Position numbers and translations under genes: made by a program. Shown one piece after another: positions 54,779 to 64,000 of a DNA stretch of 64,000 bases. Numbering within the stretch: position 1 is the first letter of the stretch; each line of letters begins with the position of its first letter. Under the pieces are notes generated by a model. It searched no databases. It was not told where the DNA came from and worked only from the letters and a program-made list of their open reading frames with translations. This DNA comes from Siphonodentalium dalli (taxonomy: Eukaryota; Mollusca; Scaphopoda; Gadilida; Siphonodentaliidae), in assembly GCA_032622095.1 (NCBI GenBank), contig CP136065.1, positions 91,953,343 to 92,017,342 of the forward strand. Reading direction: 5' to 3'.

Positions 54779-54895
54779 ATGGTGAAGCAGGTTGGGCTTC
54801 TTCCTGCTGGATGCCAGCCATGGAATCGAAATGTTTGTGCCGTCTGTGGAGACAGATTCGTGTACTGCTCAACGTTGGCCATATATATTTATGAG
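54779..54895 (+). CDS. WDR17: WDR17, first coding exon
   Basis: Starts at ATG 54779 and encodes 39 residues beginning MVKQVGLLPAGCQPWNRNVC, with GDRFVYCSTLAIYIYE at the end; I recognise this as the N-terminus of WDR17 (the human protein has QVGLLAAGCQPWNKDVC). An acceptor (ctatctgtAG, 54771-54772) lies 6 bases before the ATG, so a 5' untranslated exon exists upstream. The donor GAG|GTGGGT is at 54895/54896, phase 0, and fits the next exon at 56076. WDR17 is a large WD40-propeller protein with a poorly known role. These residues form the first strands of the N-terminal propeller. Too short for a standard 60-residue cut-off. Confidence 0.9.
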
Positions 54896-55335
54896 GTGGG
54901 TATAGATGTTATAACATTAGATAGGTTTATATACATGTACATGTATGCATGAATTCTGATGAAACTCGTTTTGATGAAACTCTTGTTGAAGACATAATTG
55001 GGAAAACACACTGTTAGCACTTATTTGCTTCTGCAATTCAGAAGACAGCTGGTGCAATTGTATTCGTTTTATAATCATAAGTTGGGGTTGTCTCAAACAA
55101 AATGTCATTGTGGGATAGACAAACATGCTATTGTTATTTTTGGAGAACATTTCCCACGATCACTATTATTTGGCAATTAAAGAGACATATATGGAGTGAA
55201 ATTTCTGGCTATTATTAATGTTAGCCAAAGATTTCACCCATAGCTATTGTTAGGCCATCACCATTATTACGCACCTTAGGGTACATTCTGAACAGTGTAA
55301 TTTGTCAAAATATTACATTTTCTGTCCCTGTGGAA

Positions 55336-55485
55336 AAAAATTGTTTATAAATATTACACGGCTTGGGGTTGATTATACCAAGATAGTGGTCTGAGGGGAG
55401 GAGTATTCCCCCAGGCGAGGTGAATATTCCTCCACCGAGGACCACTATTTTGCCATAGTCAACGACAAGCCGTGCAATATTTATT
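55336..55485. repeat. Imperfect hairpin, ACACGGCTTG/CAAGCCGTGC
   Basis: AATATTACACGGCTTGGGGT and GATAGTGGTC on the left pair with GACCACTATTTTG and CGACAAGCCGTGCAATATTT on the right. The loop contains GAATATTCCTCC-like repeats. Ends and target site are unclear. Confidence 0.6.
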
Positions 55486-55734
55486 ATATTTTATCGAAAA
55501 TTTCTTCATGCTGTCCCATATCCAATAATGTCAAACAATTCACAATCAGATCACATTAACTAGTGAACATGCAATCTAATACTTTTTCTACTGAATATTA
55601 AGCTTAGTTTGCGATTTTAGGGAATTGACAATAAATATTTTAAGAGATTTTGTGATCAGCGAATACAGGAACAGGATAATTCCTCCAGCGAGGCGGAGAT
55701 GACTTTCAAATTACCTCCCAGGAATAACTTGCAT

Positions 55735-55922
55735 GTTTGTATACCTCGCATATATACCGTATAAGAGAATACATTGGCCTAACAATATTTACCTTGACCT
55801 TGTAAGCCGGTGCATTCTGTAGATATATACATGTATATGTGAGGCTCCCTATGGGAGACTCACATATATAAGATAATGCACTGGCACAGGATCTTTATTG
55901 CTGCGCTCCCATCATGAAAGGG
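55735..55922. repeat. Hairpin-module element in WDR17 intron
   Basis: CTCGCATATATACC...GAGAATACATTGGCCTAACA, AATATTTACCTTGACCTTGT and a second module are followed by AGGATCTTTATTGCTGCGCT and CATGAAAGGG with TTAA at 55923-55926. The left terminus is lost. Confidence 0.65.
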
Positions 55923-56075
55923 TTAATGAAAGAGATGTGTGCACCATTTTCAATGTTTGATTCTTCTGAATAAGTCCAAACTCGACATGACCAGTTGGAG
56001 ATGGGAGAGAAACCCTTTTAGGAATAAAACATGGTGCAAGAGGTGTTATGCTTTCATCTAATATTTCTTTTGCAG

Positions 56076-56481
56076 CTTAACAAGAAATACAATGAATTCC
56101 ATCTTGTCTCCATCATGTCGGAGCACAAGAAAACAATTACTTCGGTATCCTGGAATCCTCAGGATCCTGATATTATAGCAAGTTCGAGTGCTGATAACAT
56201 GATCATCATATGGAATATTGTCGAACAACGAACTATAGCAAAAATGGAGAAAACCAGATGTATCCCAAAAGCTGTGGAGTGGTTTCATGACCTAGATACG
56301 GTTTCGTACATCGGTGGGGTCGGCCCGTTGTATTTGTGGGCTTATCGGAGTGACCATGTGTCCTCTATGAAAGATACAAATAACTTCAATTCTCCTGTTG
56401 GATTATTCAAGTGGAATAGAAAAAAGCCTGGTTTTGCTGCTTTAGGCCACAAGGATGGTAGCATCTCTTTTTGTTCTATAG
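56076..56481 (+). CDS. WDR17: WDR17, second coding exon
   Basis: Phase 0 entry after TTTTGCAG. It encodes LNKKYNEFHLVSIMSEHKKT, then a WD40 repeat: ITSVSWNPQDPDIIASSSAD and NMIIIWNIVEQ, where the usual WD ends as WN. A second repeat follows with AVEWFHDLDTVSYIGGVGPL and LYLWAYRS, then LFKWNRKKPGFAALGHKDGS starts a third. The order matches human WDR17 as remembered (SEHKKTITAISW, NLVIIWN, GPLFIW, FGHIDGS). The donor ATAG|GTGAGT is at 56481/56482, phase 1. The next exon is not recognised before the window ends, so only about 174 codons of a roughly 1,300-residue protein are present. Confidence 0.92.
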
Positions 56482-57528
56482 GTGAGTAATGATCCTACCT
56501 TTAATCTATTCAATAAACCTATTCTATAAATTGTGATATTAACCCTTTCAGTGCCAAGTCCGATTTTTGTATCAACCCATATTTCCTTGATCATTTTTAA
56601 AATTTATTGATTATAATAATGTGATACAAAATGATCATGGAAATATGGGTTGATATATAGAGCTCTTTCCATCAATGTATCACATTATTATAATCAATAA
56701 ATTTGAAAAATGATCAAGGAAATATGGGTTGATACAAAAATCGTACTTGCATGGCACTGAAAGGGTTAAACATTTGTTTGATAACAGAAAATACATGTTG
56801 TGCCAGGTGACCTTTGACTTCAGGTTTGTCGTCTTATTATATTTCGTAGACTACATCTCAAAATACTATGGCTTCCAATATTTGTCCAACATACTATAAT
56901 GAATGAAGAGTTTGAAAAGTTGTGTCCAAAGAGACATTATTTATCTTGGACTATTTCTTTACGCGCACAAACAATGCATGCTTTACGTGAAATATCGCAT
57001 GTCTTATAGAATCTGATGTTAGTTTTGCATCCCATTTGTTGATTTAAGTAAGTTTTGTCGAGGTTTTGCATCATGTAATAAATAGAATCTACAACTTGTC
57101 CTCAGATTATAGCGGAATTTACAAGACTCGTGCAGTAAAGTAGGTCAAAGGCTTGGTCAAGACCTACATGTAGTTTACTGGACTTGTTTTGTAAATTCTC
57201 CTACAATCTGTGGGGGGGGACTTATTGTAGGTCTTCTATTTACAGTGGTATGTACATGAACATTGTTGCCAAGCCTGGAAATAAGTGTCAGCTTATGGTC
57301 AATGACCGGCCAAAAAGCCCAAATTACCATGGCATGTTTGCTTGTACCTGTCATTATAACCAGTGCTCGTTTATGTACAGGTATTATATGCACTGATAAA
57401 AATGCTGAAATGTTTTGTTGATTCAATGTGTTATATGTAAGATGTATTGAACTGTATGATTTTGAACTACTTACTCTCAATATGGCTTGATTAGATCATG
57501 CCATTATTGTCTACTCTGGCTAATGCCC
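56482..57528 (+). other. WDR17 intron 3' of second coding exon, first part
   Basis: Besides the TTAA MITE at 56543-56766, no exon or repeat was recognised. The frames at 57175-57480 have no WD40 features. The intron appears to continue to the window end. Confidence 0.5.
56543..56766. mobile_element. TTAA-flanked MITE (CCCTTTCAGTGCCA family), copy 2
   Basis: TTAA occurs at 56539-56542 and 56767-56770. The ends are CCCTTTCAGTGCCAAGTCC and, inverted, CCCTTTCAGTGCCATGCAA. 224 bp, forming a nearly perfect hairpin with TTGATCATTTTTAAAATTTA on the left arm. Confidence 0.85.
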
Positions 57529-57976
57529 GTAGAGATCATATTCCACCAGTACAAAACCTGGGAACTGTTTGAAGTTTTGACAGGGAACCTTATAAAGTCG
57601 AAAAATAACATGGGGAATATATTTCTTAGTTATATTAGCTGTTCCTTAATAATATGTACTTCACTGTAGGTGAAGGTCCCAACTCATATTTTTCTATGAC
57701 TTTTGTGAGCCGATATAACAATAAACATGGAATTAATTACTGATGAGTAATTCCATAATAGTAAGTGACGCAAAGCAAAATTGCTCACAAAGTCACTTAA
57801 AAGCCATGAAATTTCAAGTTGGAACCTCCTCACCTACATGTACAGTGAAGTACATTATTAAGGAACATATTGTAACTGAGAAATATATTCCCTGTGTTAT
57901 TTTTTCAATTTTATAAGGTTCCCTGACAAAACTTCAAAAAGTTCCAAGGTTTTATACTGGTGGAATATGATGTCTA
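57529..57976. repeat. 448-bp palindrome in WDR17 intron
   Basis: The left arm GTAGAGATCATATTCCACCA through TGAAGTTTTGACAGGGAACC and GGTGAAGGTCC pairs with the right arm GGAACC...CACCTACATG through GGTTCCCTGACAAAACTTCA and TGGTGGAATATGATGTCTAC. The centre lies near 57750. It resembles a large hairpin MITE; no target duplication was resolved. Confidence 0.75.
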
Positions 57977-57984
57977 CGTGCATA

Positions 57985-58197
57985 CAGTAATGTCCAAAGT
58001 AATCGACCCCTTAACCACAGCAGAATTATGGGTAACTTTTCAGGATTTAGTCAGAAATATGGCTTGTTGCCATTAATCGGAAAGCTCTCACTGAGAGCTT
58101 TCCAATGAATGGCAACAAGCCATATTTCCAACTAAATCCTGAAAAGTTACCCATAATTCTGCTGTGGTTAAGGAGTTGATTACTTAGGGCATTACTG
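57985..58197. repeat. Palindromic MITE (GGATTTAGTCGG family), full-length
   Basis: TA occurs at 57983-57984 and 58198-58199. 213 bp, ends CAGTAATGTCCAAAGTAATC and inverted CAGTAATGCCCTAAGTAATC. It lies 8 bases from the preceding 448-bp palindrome. Confidence 0.85.
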
Positions 58198-58323
58198 TAG
58201 CTAAGAGTAGAGATTCATGGCATGATCTATGGCTTGATAACATGTGTATTTACTTAATTATGCATGTTGCTTGTGTGTTGCATGAAAACAAGCTACACCA
58301 AGTCGGCACTTTTGACAAAATGA

Positions 58324-58536
58324 CCAAGGAACATAACAGATCCTGAAAAACATTTCCTACTAAAATGTAAATTATGTCACAAGATAAACCTTAACAAAAC
58401 GATTGATGATAATGATTTAATTGAAATTAGAAAATCAGAAGACAAAGCTACTGGTATCAACATTATACACTGTACTAATCAATTACCCAAGAGAATGCTC
58501 ACTATTTATACAGAAGGCTTACTACTTGAGAACTAA
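58324..58536 (+). pseudogene. Possible protein fragment of a mobile element (EKHFLLKC)
   Basis: A 70-codon stretch without ATG is open from after a stop at 58321 to TAA at 58534-58536. ITDPEKHFLLKCKLC resembles the H-F-L-x-x-C tail seen at the C-terminus of some retroelement proteins. The remainder (NLNKTIDDNDLIEIRKSEDK) is unassigned. Not a WDR17 exon by sequence. Weak assignment. Confidence 0.25.
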
Positions 58537-58606
58537 GCAGATATACACACACAACATTGAGTAACACAGGATCTGTAACACTGGAAATGTGCATAAGTGT
58601 GAAGTA

Positions 58607-58806
58607 CAGTAATGCTCTAAATAATTGACTCCTTAACTACAGCAGAATTATGGGTAATTTTTCAGGATTTAGTCGGAAATTTGGCTTGTTGCCATTCATC
58701 AGAGAGCTTTCCGATGAATGGCAACAAGCCATATTTCTGACTAAATCCTGAAAAATTACCCATAATTCTTCTGTGGTTAAGGAGTCAATTATTTAGAGCA
58801 TTACTG
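58607..58806. repeat. Palindromic MITE (GGATTTAGTCGG family), full-length
   Basis: TA occurs at 58605-58606 and 58807-58808. 200 bp, ends CAGTAATGCTCTAAATAATT and the inverted equivalent. Inner loop CATCAGAGAGCTTTCCGATG. Confidence 0.85.
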
Positions 58807-58808
58807 TA

Positions 58809-59130
58809 TATATTGTATACATGTATTAGTATTCTGGCAGCATACAAGGAGTAGAATGTAAGAGATATGTGAGAACTGAGAGTGAAGAAAGAATGAGAGT
58901 GAGATGCGGGAGGGAGAGAGTTATGAATGTAAGTGACGTAAGGATGCTAATATTTATATATGTTAAAGTAACATAAAGACCCAGGAGGCCTGGCGCTCTT
59001 TATAAGGCCACACACAGTTAATTATCTCTTTCTCGGACTCTTTTTTTTTCAAAATGGACAGACTGGCAAGTTTTAATATTTATTCTTTAGCTAAAAAATA
59101 TTTTAGTCCCATATTCACCGAAGACTATAC
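58809..59130. other. Purine-rich stretch, no feature recognised
   Basis: GAGAGTGAAGAAAGAATGAG and GGGAGGGAGAGAG at 58865-58920. Otherwise unassigned intron sequence before the hAT element. Confidence 0.4.
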
Positions 59131-59138
59131 TAAACATG

Positions 59139-60825
59139 TAGTGATGAACAGATTAACTGGAACAGCAATTGGAATCGGCCGATATTTGGGTTATCTGTTT
59201 ATAATCAATGTCGGCAAAGAAACTCTGCCGTTTCAATGAGATTCTGTTTTTTTTCGCTTTTCCTGCAAAGCAAGTAAACAGTAAATATGTGTTGTATGTG
59301 AACTATTGGTATGGTCAGTCTATTATATTTAAAACAGTACATGGTGGCTAATAAACGTGAATAAACGTAACAACAGATTGGGTGACTTTGAGATAAGTTA
59401 AAGTGTGTACCGAAAATATTTGACTGACTTCGCCATATTATTTACATAAAATGGGAAATTGCTAAATTTGTAATAGATTTGTGGTCACATGATTGAATGC
59501 CCGGAATGGATTATAGATCTATACCAAAAACCTGTCTTAATAATGGTGTAGTATTTTTATCAAGCGCACTCGATGCATGACTCAAGTTTTAGAATCATTG
59601 ACAAATAACAAGAATTGAACCCGTAATCATGTCAATGTAAATGCTAACACAGCATTAGTTCAATTGTAGGTGAAAGTATAATGTAGTGCATGCGCAGACA
59701 TTTGTCATAATTATGATGTAATTCTTTCTGCGTTCATATTTCATAGGTCACATTTTGTTGCGGCCTGCTGGCCTCGCTGGCAATCTTAAATCTACCAGTA
59801 GATAAATGTCTTCATTGGTTGATCATAAATGTTAAACGTATTATCAACCAAATGCATCATTAATTTATTTTTTGCTTTGTATTCAATAACTATGACACAC
59901 TGTGCAGTTAAGGAGATAATATTGAATGTACTGCTTCTACTGCGTGGCTTACTAGTTACGGTGAATTTTAAATTTGTTTATAATAAGTGTCAATGTTGAT
60001 AACTTTTTATACGCCCTTTTGAAAAAAGGTTGTATTATGTTATCAGTCTGTCGTGCCGTCCGTCTGTCTGCCTGTCCGTCCGTCCGTTAACATTTTTGGT
60101 TTCCGATTGATAACTCCAGTTTGGATTATTTGATCTGAACCAAAGTTGGTATGTGTATTTCCCAGCTAAAGATACAGGCCAAGTTCGAATATGGGTTCCG
60201 TCCAATTATTTTTACATGAGTTACGGCCCTTTTTCGACTTAGAATTTGATCATCTGTTTAAATGTTTGGTTTCCGATCGATAACTCCAGTTTGGATTATT
60301 TGATCTGAACCAAAGTTAGTTTGTGTATTTCCCAGCTAATGATACAGGACAAGTTCGAATATGGGTTCTGTCCAATTATTTTTACATGAGTTACGGCCCT
60401 TTTTCGACTTAGAATTTGACCAATTTCATAACATTTTGGTTTCCGACCAATAACTCTAGTTTTTATTATTTGATCTGAACCAAAGCTGGTATGTGTATTT
60501 CCCAGCTAAAACTACAAGCCAAGCTCGAATATAGGTTCTGTCTAATTATTTTCACATGAGTTACGGCCATTTTTCGACTTAGAATTTGATTGCATTTTGG
60601 CATTGAAATTAGGGGTATACATATATCAGATTTTCTTCAAATGTAAGCTCCAAGTATTATTTTAATTTGCGGTAGTATATATACAATTTGAAATGTCTAA
60701 AGGGCGTATTTTGCCATGCCCTAGCGATGCTCTTGTTGTACTATATATAGTAGCATCGGCCGATTACTAAATTTTAATAACTGGGTATTGGCTGATGGTG
60801 GTTTCTCCATATTGGTTCATCACTT
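59139..60825. mobile_element. hAT-like transposon with perfect 8-bp duplication
   Basis: Flanked by TAAACATG at 59131-59138 and 60826-60833. The ends are TAGTGATGAACAGATTAACT and, inverted, AAGTGATGAACCAATATGGA. No transposase frame was recognised. A tandem-core element (60009-60737) lies inside, close to the right end. Subterminal AATCGGCCGATATTTGGG and CATCGGCCGATTACTAAA also oppose each other. Confidence 0.85.
60009..60737 (+). mobile_element. Tandem-core element ('pearl'-like), three 170-bp units, nested in hAT
   Basis: Head ATACGCCCTTTTGAAAAAAG then CCGTCCGTCTGTCTG microsatellite. Three units begin TTTGGTTTCCGA at about 60096, 60267 and 60437, each with TATTTGATCTGAACCAAAG and GAGTTACGGCC. 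The tail has AAAGGGCGTATTTTGCC, inverted to the head, and ends GATGCTCTTGTT. Confidence 0.75.
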
Positions 60826-60833
60826 TAAACATG

Positions 60834-61239
60834 GGCAATATACTCAATCAGGACAGATGTCCATCACACCTACCCTTAATTTCAAACACATATTTATAAT
60901 ACATGTTGTGTAAATGCAATATTTATACTCATTAAGACATTGAAACTTTATAAGTATAAATCAATCTATCCTCAGACTCTAAATGAGCACAAGCATTAAA
61001 CTTTATTCAATAGGGTTGGAATTTATATGAAATATACTTGAATTTGTACAAGAAAATGATGACTTGTTAGATTTTGATTTATTTTTTACAGATATAAGGC
61101 ATTGGATCATCTTGTGATGAATAGGGATGGGCAGTATTTATATATTTAATTATTTACGGCAGGTCATAATTATGCGGAGCAGGTTTTTCGGGGACAAGCT
61201 TTCCCTGAGAAAGGAGCTATTTTGTTTGTCTGGCCTTAT
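60834..61239. other. No feature recognised
   Basis: Unassigned AT-rich sequence within the presumed WDR17 intron. Confidence 0.4.
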
Positions 61240-61865
61240 GTGACACTCCACAGTTTCTGTAGGGATTGCATGGTGCAGAAATAAGGGGGGCATCAATTCA
61301 TTGAAAAATAACTAAAATGTGAACCCACAACACATACTGTATACAATGTATATATGCCTGGGTTGAGCGCATACTAGGCTTTAAGATTTTGTTACAGAAT
61401 TTTCATGTTAATGGGGGTATGCCTGAAAAATTAAATTTTGATGCAAAAATGGCCAAAATAAGTGATTTTCAGGCCTGTGGGATACAAAAACAAGATTTTT
61501 CGGAGCATAGCTGACTATGTTGTCTGGAAGAAAACTGTTTCCTCACAATAATATCAAAAAGTTCAAACTTCTCACCACTGTGATTTCCAAAAAAATATTT
61601 TTTATGCAGATGACAAATTTTAGGTGCTAAAAAGTCACGCTGGTGCCTGGTCCACTCTTTCAAAGAAATCGGTACTACTTGATACTGGTGTGGTCAAGGT
61701 CACCTGAAACAATATTTTTCTAAACTCAAAGACATCCTCTAAAAATCCACAAATTCATGACTAATCTTCTCTCAATAAACATGCCACATCATGGTGTCAT
61801 AAAACACTGTTACTCTATTCTAAGAAATTTACCCCTACTGATCATTCGAAACTGTGGAGTGTCAC
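61240..61865. mobile_element. 626-bp element with GTGACACTCCACAGTTTC ends
   Basis: The 18-base perfect inverted repeat GTGACACTCCACAGTTTC is at 61240-61257 and 61848-61865. No clear target duplication. The frame at 61469-61663 on the minus strand is not supported. Confidence 0.6.
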
Positions 61866-62644
61866 CTAATATAAGTTAATAGGCAACATTATACACTAAG
61901 TGCATAACACATGGTACAGTATTGAACATTGATTGTCTGATTAGTGGTAGGACAGCTGGACATGAAGATGAAGTGGCATCATCTATTAATGTGTCAATTT
62001 AATTAGTGGAGCGATAATTATCCATAATTAATGACAAATTGACACAATTCTGCGGGCAAACATTGTGACGATCAGCCATTTATCATGTGTCTCGGTATGA
62101 CATTCTACAGTGGATGTCTAATTTAGGTCAGCGCACCTGATTGATTATCCTACACACCACTAATGTCAAGGAGCATCAATATTGTTGAACGTGAGGTTAT
62201 CATTATACCCAACCCCCTGCAACGAAGTTATGAGCTGTAGCTTGGCACAGATATTTAGAATTACCATGATGGGAGCCTGCTTGTGTATGTGCGATTATGA
62301 GCTCGGCCCAACTTTAATTAGTGGAGTTATCCCCCTTTTGACTTAGAATTATGGATTCCCTTAACCCTTTATATACTAAATGGATTCTCCCAGTCAGTTA
62401 AAAAATGTACATCAAAATTGTCTATTACTGATTTGCAGGGATGTACAGGTAATAAGCAGATAATAAAAGTACAGAAGGATTACTATTTATTGAGGGAAAT
62501 GTTTAGATAATAAGATCAACATTGGATAACTACTCATCAATTTTGCTTTAGTTTAGAAGAAAGTGTTAAAGCGGCACACTGTCACTGCTTAATAGGGTGG
62601 GTGTATACTGTACATAATCCCAATGGAATAGTCCCACATCTAGT
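61866..62644. other. No gene; left end of an ACTAAATGG TTAA element
   Basis: TTAA at 62361-62364 followed by CCCTTTATATACTAAATGGA matches the 6680 family. A right end was not found. The rest is unassigned. Confidence 0.4.
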
Positions 62645-63165
62645 TATACCCCCATCCCAAAATATGGGGGGTATACTGGATTACATGTGTCCATCCTTGT
62701 GTGAGTCCATTCGTCCGCCCACTGATATATCTCAACCATGGGTAATCGGATCTCAATGAAATTTGATATGTAGGTTTGTCATCAGGAGGGCTTTCAAAAG
62801 AGGGTTCATTGATGTTGTTCACATTTTCCGTTCAAGAGTTATCCCTCTTTGTTTATCTGAAAATATTTGATTTCTGTCTGTCCGCTCATATATCTCAAGT
62901 TATCGGATCTTGATGAAATTTGGTATGCAGGTTTGGCATTATGAGGGTTTTCAAAAGAGGGTTCATTGATTTTGTTCACATTTGCCGTTCAAGAGTTATA
63001 CCTCTTTCTTTATCTGAAAATGTTGGATTTCCGTCTGTTGTTTGTTAGAATTGTCAAGTAATTTGTTCATTTATCACATTTTTTTCACAATGTTGGTTTC
63101 CGACCTACCCATATTTCAATTTTCACCATGGGGGTATCCATGCACCCATGGTGCAACCTCTTGTT
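62645..63165 (+). mobile_element. Tandem-core element, two units
   Basis: The head is hairpin TATACCCCCAT...ATGGGGGGTATA, then GTCCATTCGTCCGCCC. Two units with ATATATCTCAA, CAATGAAATTTGATATG and AAAGAGGGTTCATTGAT recur about 165 bases apart. The tail has CATGGGGGTATCC, inverted to the head, then hairpin GCACCCATGGTGC and CTCTTGTT, the same final word as the 60009 element. Confidence 0.75.
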
Positions 63166-63436
63166 GTGACCGGAGTATTTATGTCAATGAGCATCACTAT
63201 TGTTTAACGTGAGGCAGACTGTAAACAGACCCATTTGTGGCATTTGCAGGGCCTTCGTTTTAATTTAATAAGCTGCATTATTATATAAGCCTAGAGATGA
63301 AGGTTGATTAAACATTCACAGATTAAACAATGAAAATAAGTTCAACAGCCCTCATCCGATCATTCACAGATAATCACGAATATACCATCAGATTTCTCCC
63401 CTGATATACCGTTATAAAGCTACTGGAATCTGTCAA

Positions 63437-63458
63437 TCTCATATATATTTTGAAGACC

Positions 63459-63492
<34 letters not shown>

Positions 63493-63777
63493 CTTAATAC
63501 AAATCTACAATTCTCGACCGATCGGGACAAAACTTCATATGGGACTTCGTGGTGTCCCTCTCAATGGGAGCTATCAAATTTTTCGAAATTTGGTTGAAAA
63601 ACATGGTTGCCGGGAGCCATCTTAGAATTTACTCTTTGTGTGACTAAATCTTTAACACACACCACAGACCACATCCCTCATCAGATTTTCACCAAACTTT
63701 ATATTGATCTTCAGGGTGACTTCTAGGTGGAAGGCATACATTTTTTCCGAAATTTGTTTAAAAACATGGCTGCCAGC
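63437..63777 (+). mobile_element. Helitron-like element 3, 3' end not found
   Basis: Begins TCTCATATATATTTTGAAGA after A, identical to element 1, then a CTGT microsatellite and TTCTCGACCGATCGGGAC. From about 63590 it carries AAAAACATGG-TGCC and AGCCATCTT words of the 38351 family. No hairpin-CTAG end is seen before the next repeat. Confidence 0.65.
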
Positions 63778-63845
63778 AGGTTAGCATCACTAAATTCACC
63801 CTCCGGAGACCTCATTCTGCAAGTGTTACTATGTCAGACACAATA
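63778..63845. repeat. Half copy of the AGAGGGTG MITE
   Basis: Right arm only: AGCATCACTAAATTCACCCT then GACCTCATTCTGCAAGTG and GTCAGACACA. Confidence 0.6.
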
Positions 63846-63930
63846 TATATCCAGGCTCTTGACATCCGAATCATATGACAATGAATAAGTAGAGAATGTT
63901 GTTGTGATGCAGCAGTCACATGCTGCTTAA

Positions 63931-64000
63931 CCCTTTCTATACTAAAAACTCATTGATGAGTAGTTCCCTTTGGAAATGTTCAGATAATAAATTCATCAAA
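63931..64000. mobile_element. Left end of a TTAA element running off the window
   Basis: TTAA at 63927-63930 followed by CCCTTTCTATACTAAAAAC, similar to the 6680 and 62365 ends. The right end would lie beyond the window. Confidence 0.45.

Larger units (their letters stand above)
54896..56075 (+). other. WDR17 intron between first two coding exons
   Basis: 1,180 bases, GT at 54896 and AG at 56074-56075 after TATTTCTTTTGCAG. Contents: a relative of the CTCAGGTGCCTAATA MITE (about 55150-55283), an imperfect hairpin (55336-55485) and a hairpin-module TTAA element (55735-55922). Confidence 0.8.

Noticed and set aside
57184-57396. Possible further WDR17 exon
   Set aside because: The translation lacks WD40 strands and the splice phase does not fit the phase-1 donor at 56481.
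59054-59239. 61-codon frame starting MDRLASFNIY
   Set aside because: It runs across the border of the hAT element at 59139 and its target duplication, so it cannot be a single conserved gene.

Overview
This is a stretch of an AT-rich animal genome, not a microbial one. It has spliced exons with GT/AG borders, kilobase introns, and a dense, nested load of transposable elements. Two host genes are supported by protein similarity plus matching splice phases: GEMIN8 on the minus strand (coding exons near 8.1-8.8 kb and 1.4-1.6 kb) and the first coding exons of WDR17 on the plus strand (54.8 kb and 56.1-56.5 kb). GEMIN8 is a member of the SMN complex. The repeat set (tandem-core elements with CTGT/CCGT microsatellite heads of the kind first described as 'pearl' in bivalves, Helitron-like non-autonomous elements, many palindromic MITEs) suggests a marine invertebrate, most likely a bivalve or other lophotrochozoan. 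The species cannot be fixed from sequence alone.

Layout. 0-9 kb: GEMIN8, with a 6.56 kb intron packed with two hAT-type elements (one just beyond the gene's end) and several TTAA-flanked elements. 9-20 kb: intergenic MITEs, a cluster of an E-box-containing 16-mer (13.5-15.3 kb), and the 3' part of a LINE (15.4-16.9 kb). 20-28.4 kb: an almost complete two-ORF LINE (ORF1 with coiled coil and RRM-like end; ORF2 endonuclease plus reverse transcriptase with one frameshift), lying between the split halves of a TA-flanked palindromic element. 28.5-30 kb: a 1.5 kb piggyBac-like TTAA element. 30.5-35.1 kb: a degenerate LINE with RNase H, broken by a 1.5 kb CCAACGTTGG-array element and by a truncated sibling LINE. 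35-44 kb: MITEs, tandem-core elements and two tail-to-head Helitron-like elements. 44-50 kb: hairpin MITEs and a 5'-truncated LINE. 50-54 kb: mostly unassigned sequence upstream of WDR17. 54.8-64 kb: the start of WDR17 and its introns, carrying palindromic MITEs, a third hAT element with a perfect 8-bp duplication, and more tandem-core elements.

The two host genes show no functional link. The remainder is mostly mobile DNA: three target-site classes recur (8-bp hAT, TTAA, TA), and elements repeatedly sit inside one another, which gives a readable order of insertion. No CRISPR, tRNA or rRNA was recognised. No wholly new biological system was demonstrated. The most unusual signals are a hairpin module shared by elements with different ends, the clustered TGTCACGTGTGTTACA motif, and Helitron-like elements with duplicated terminators.
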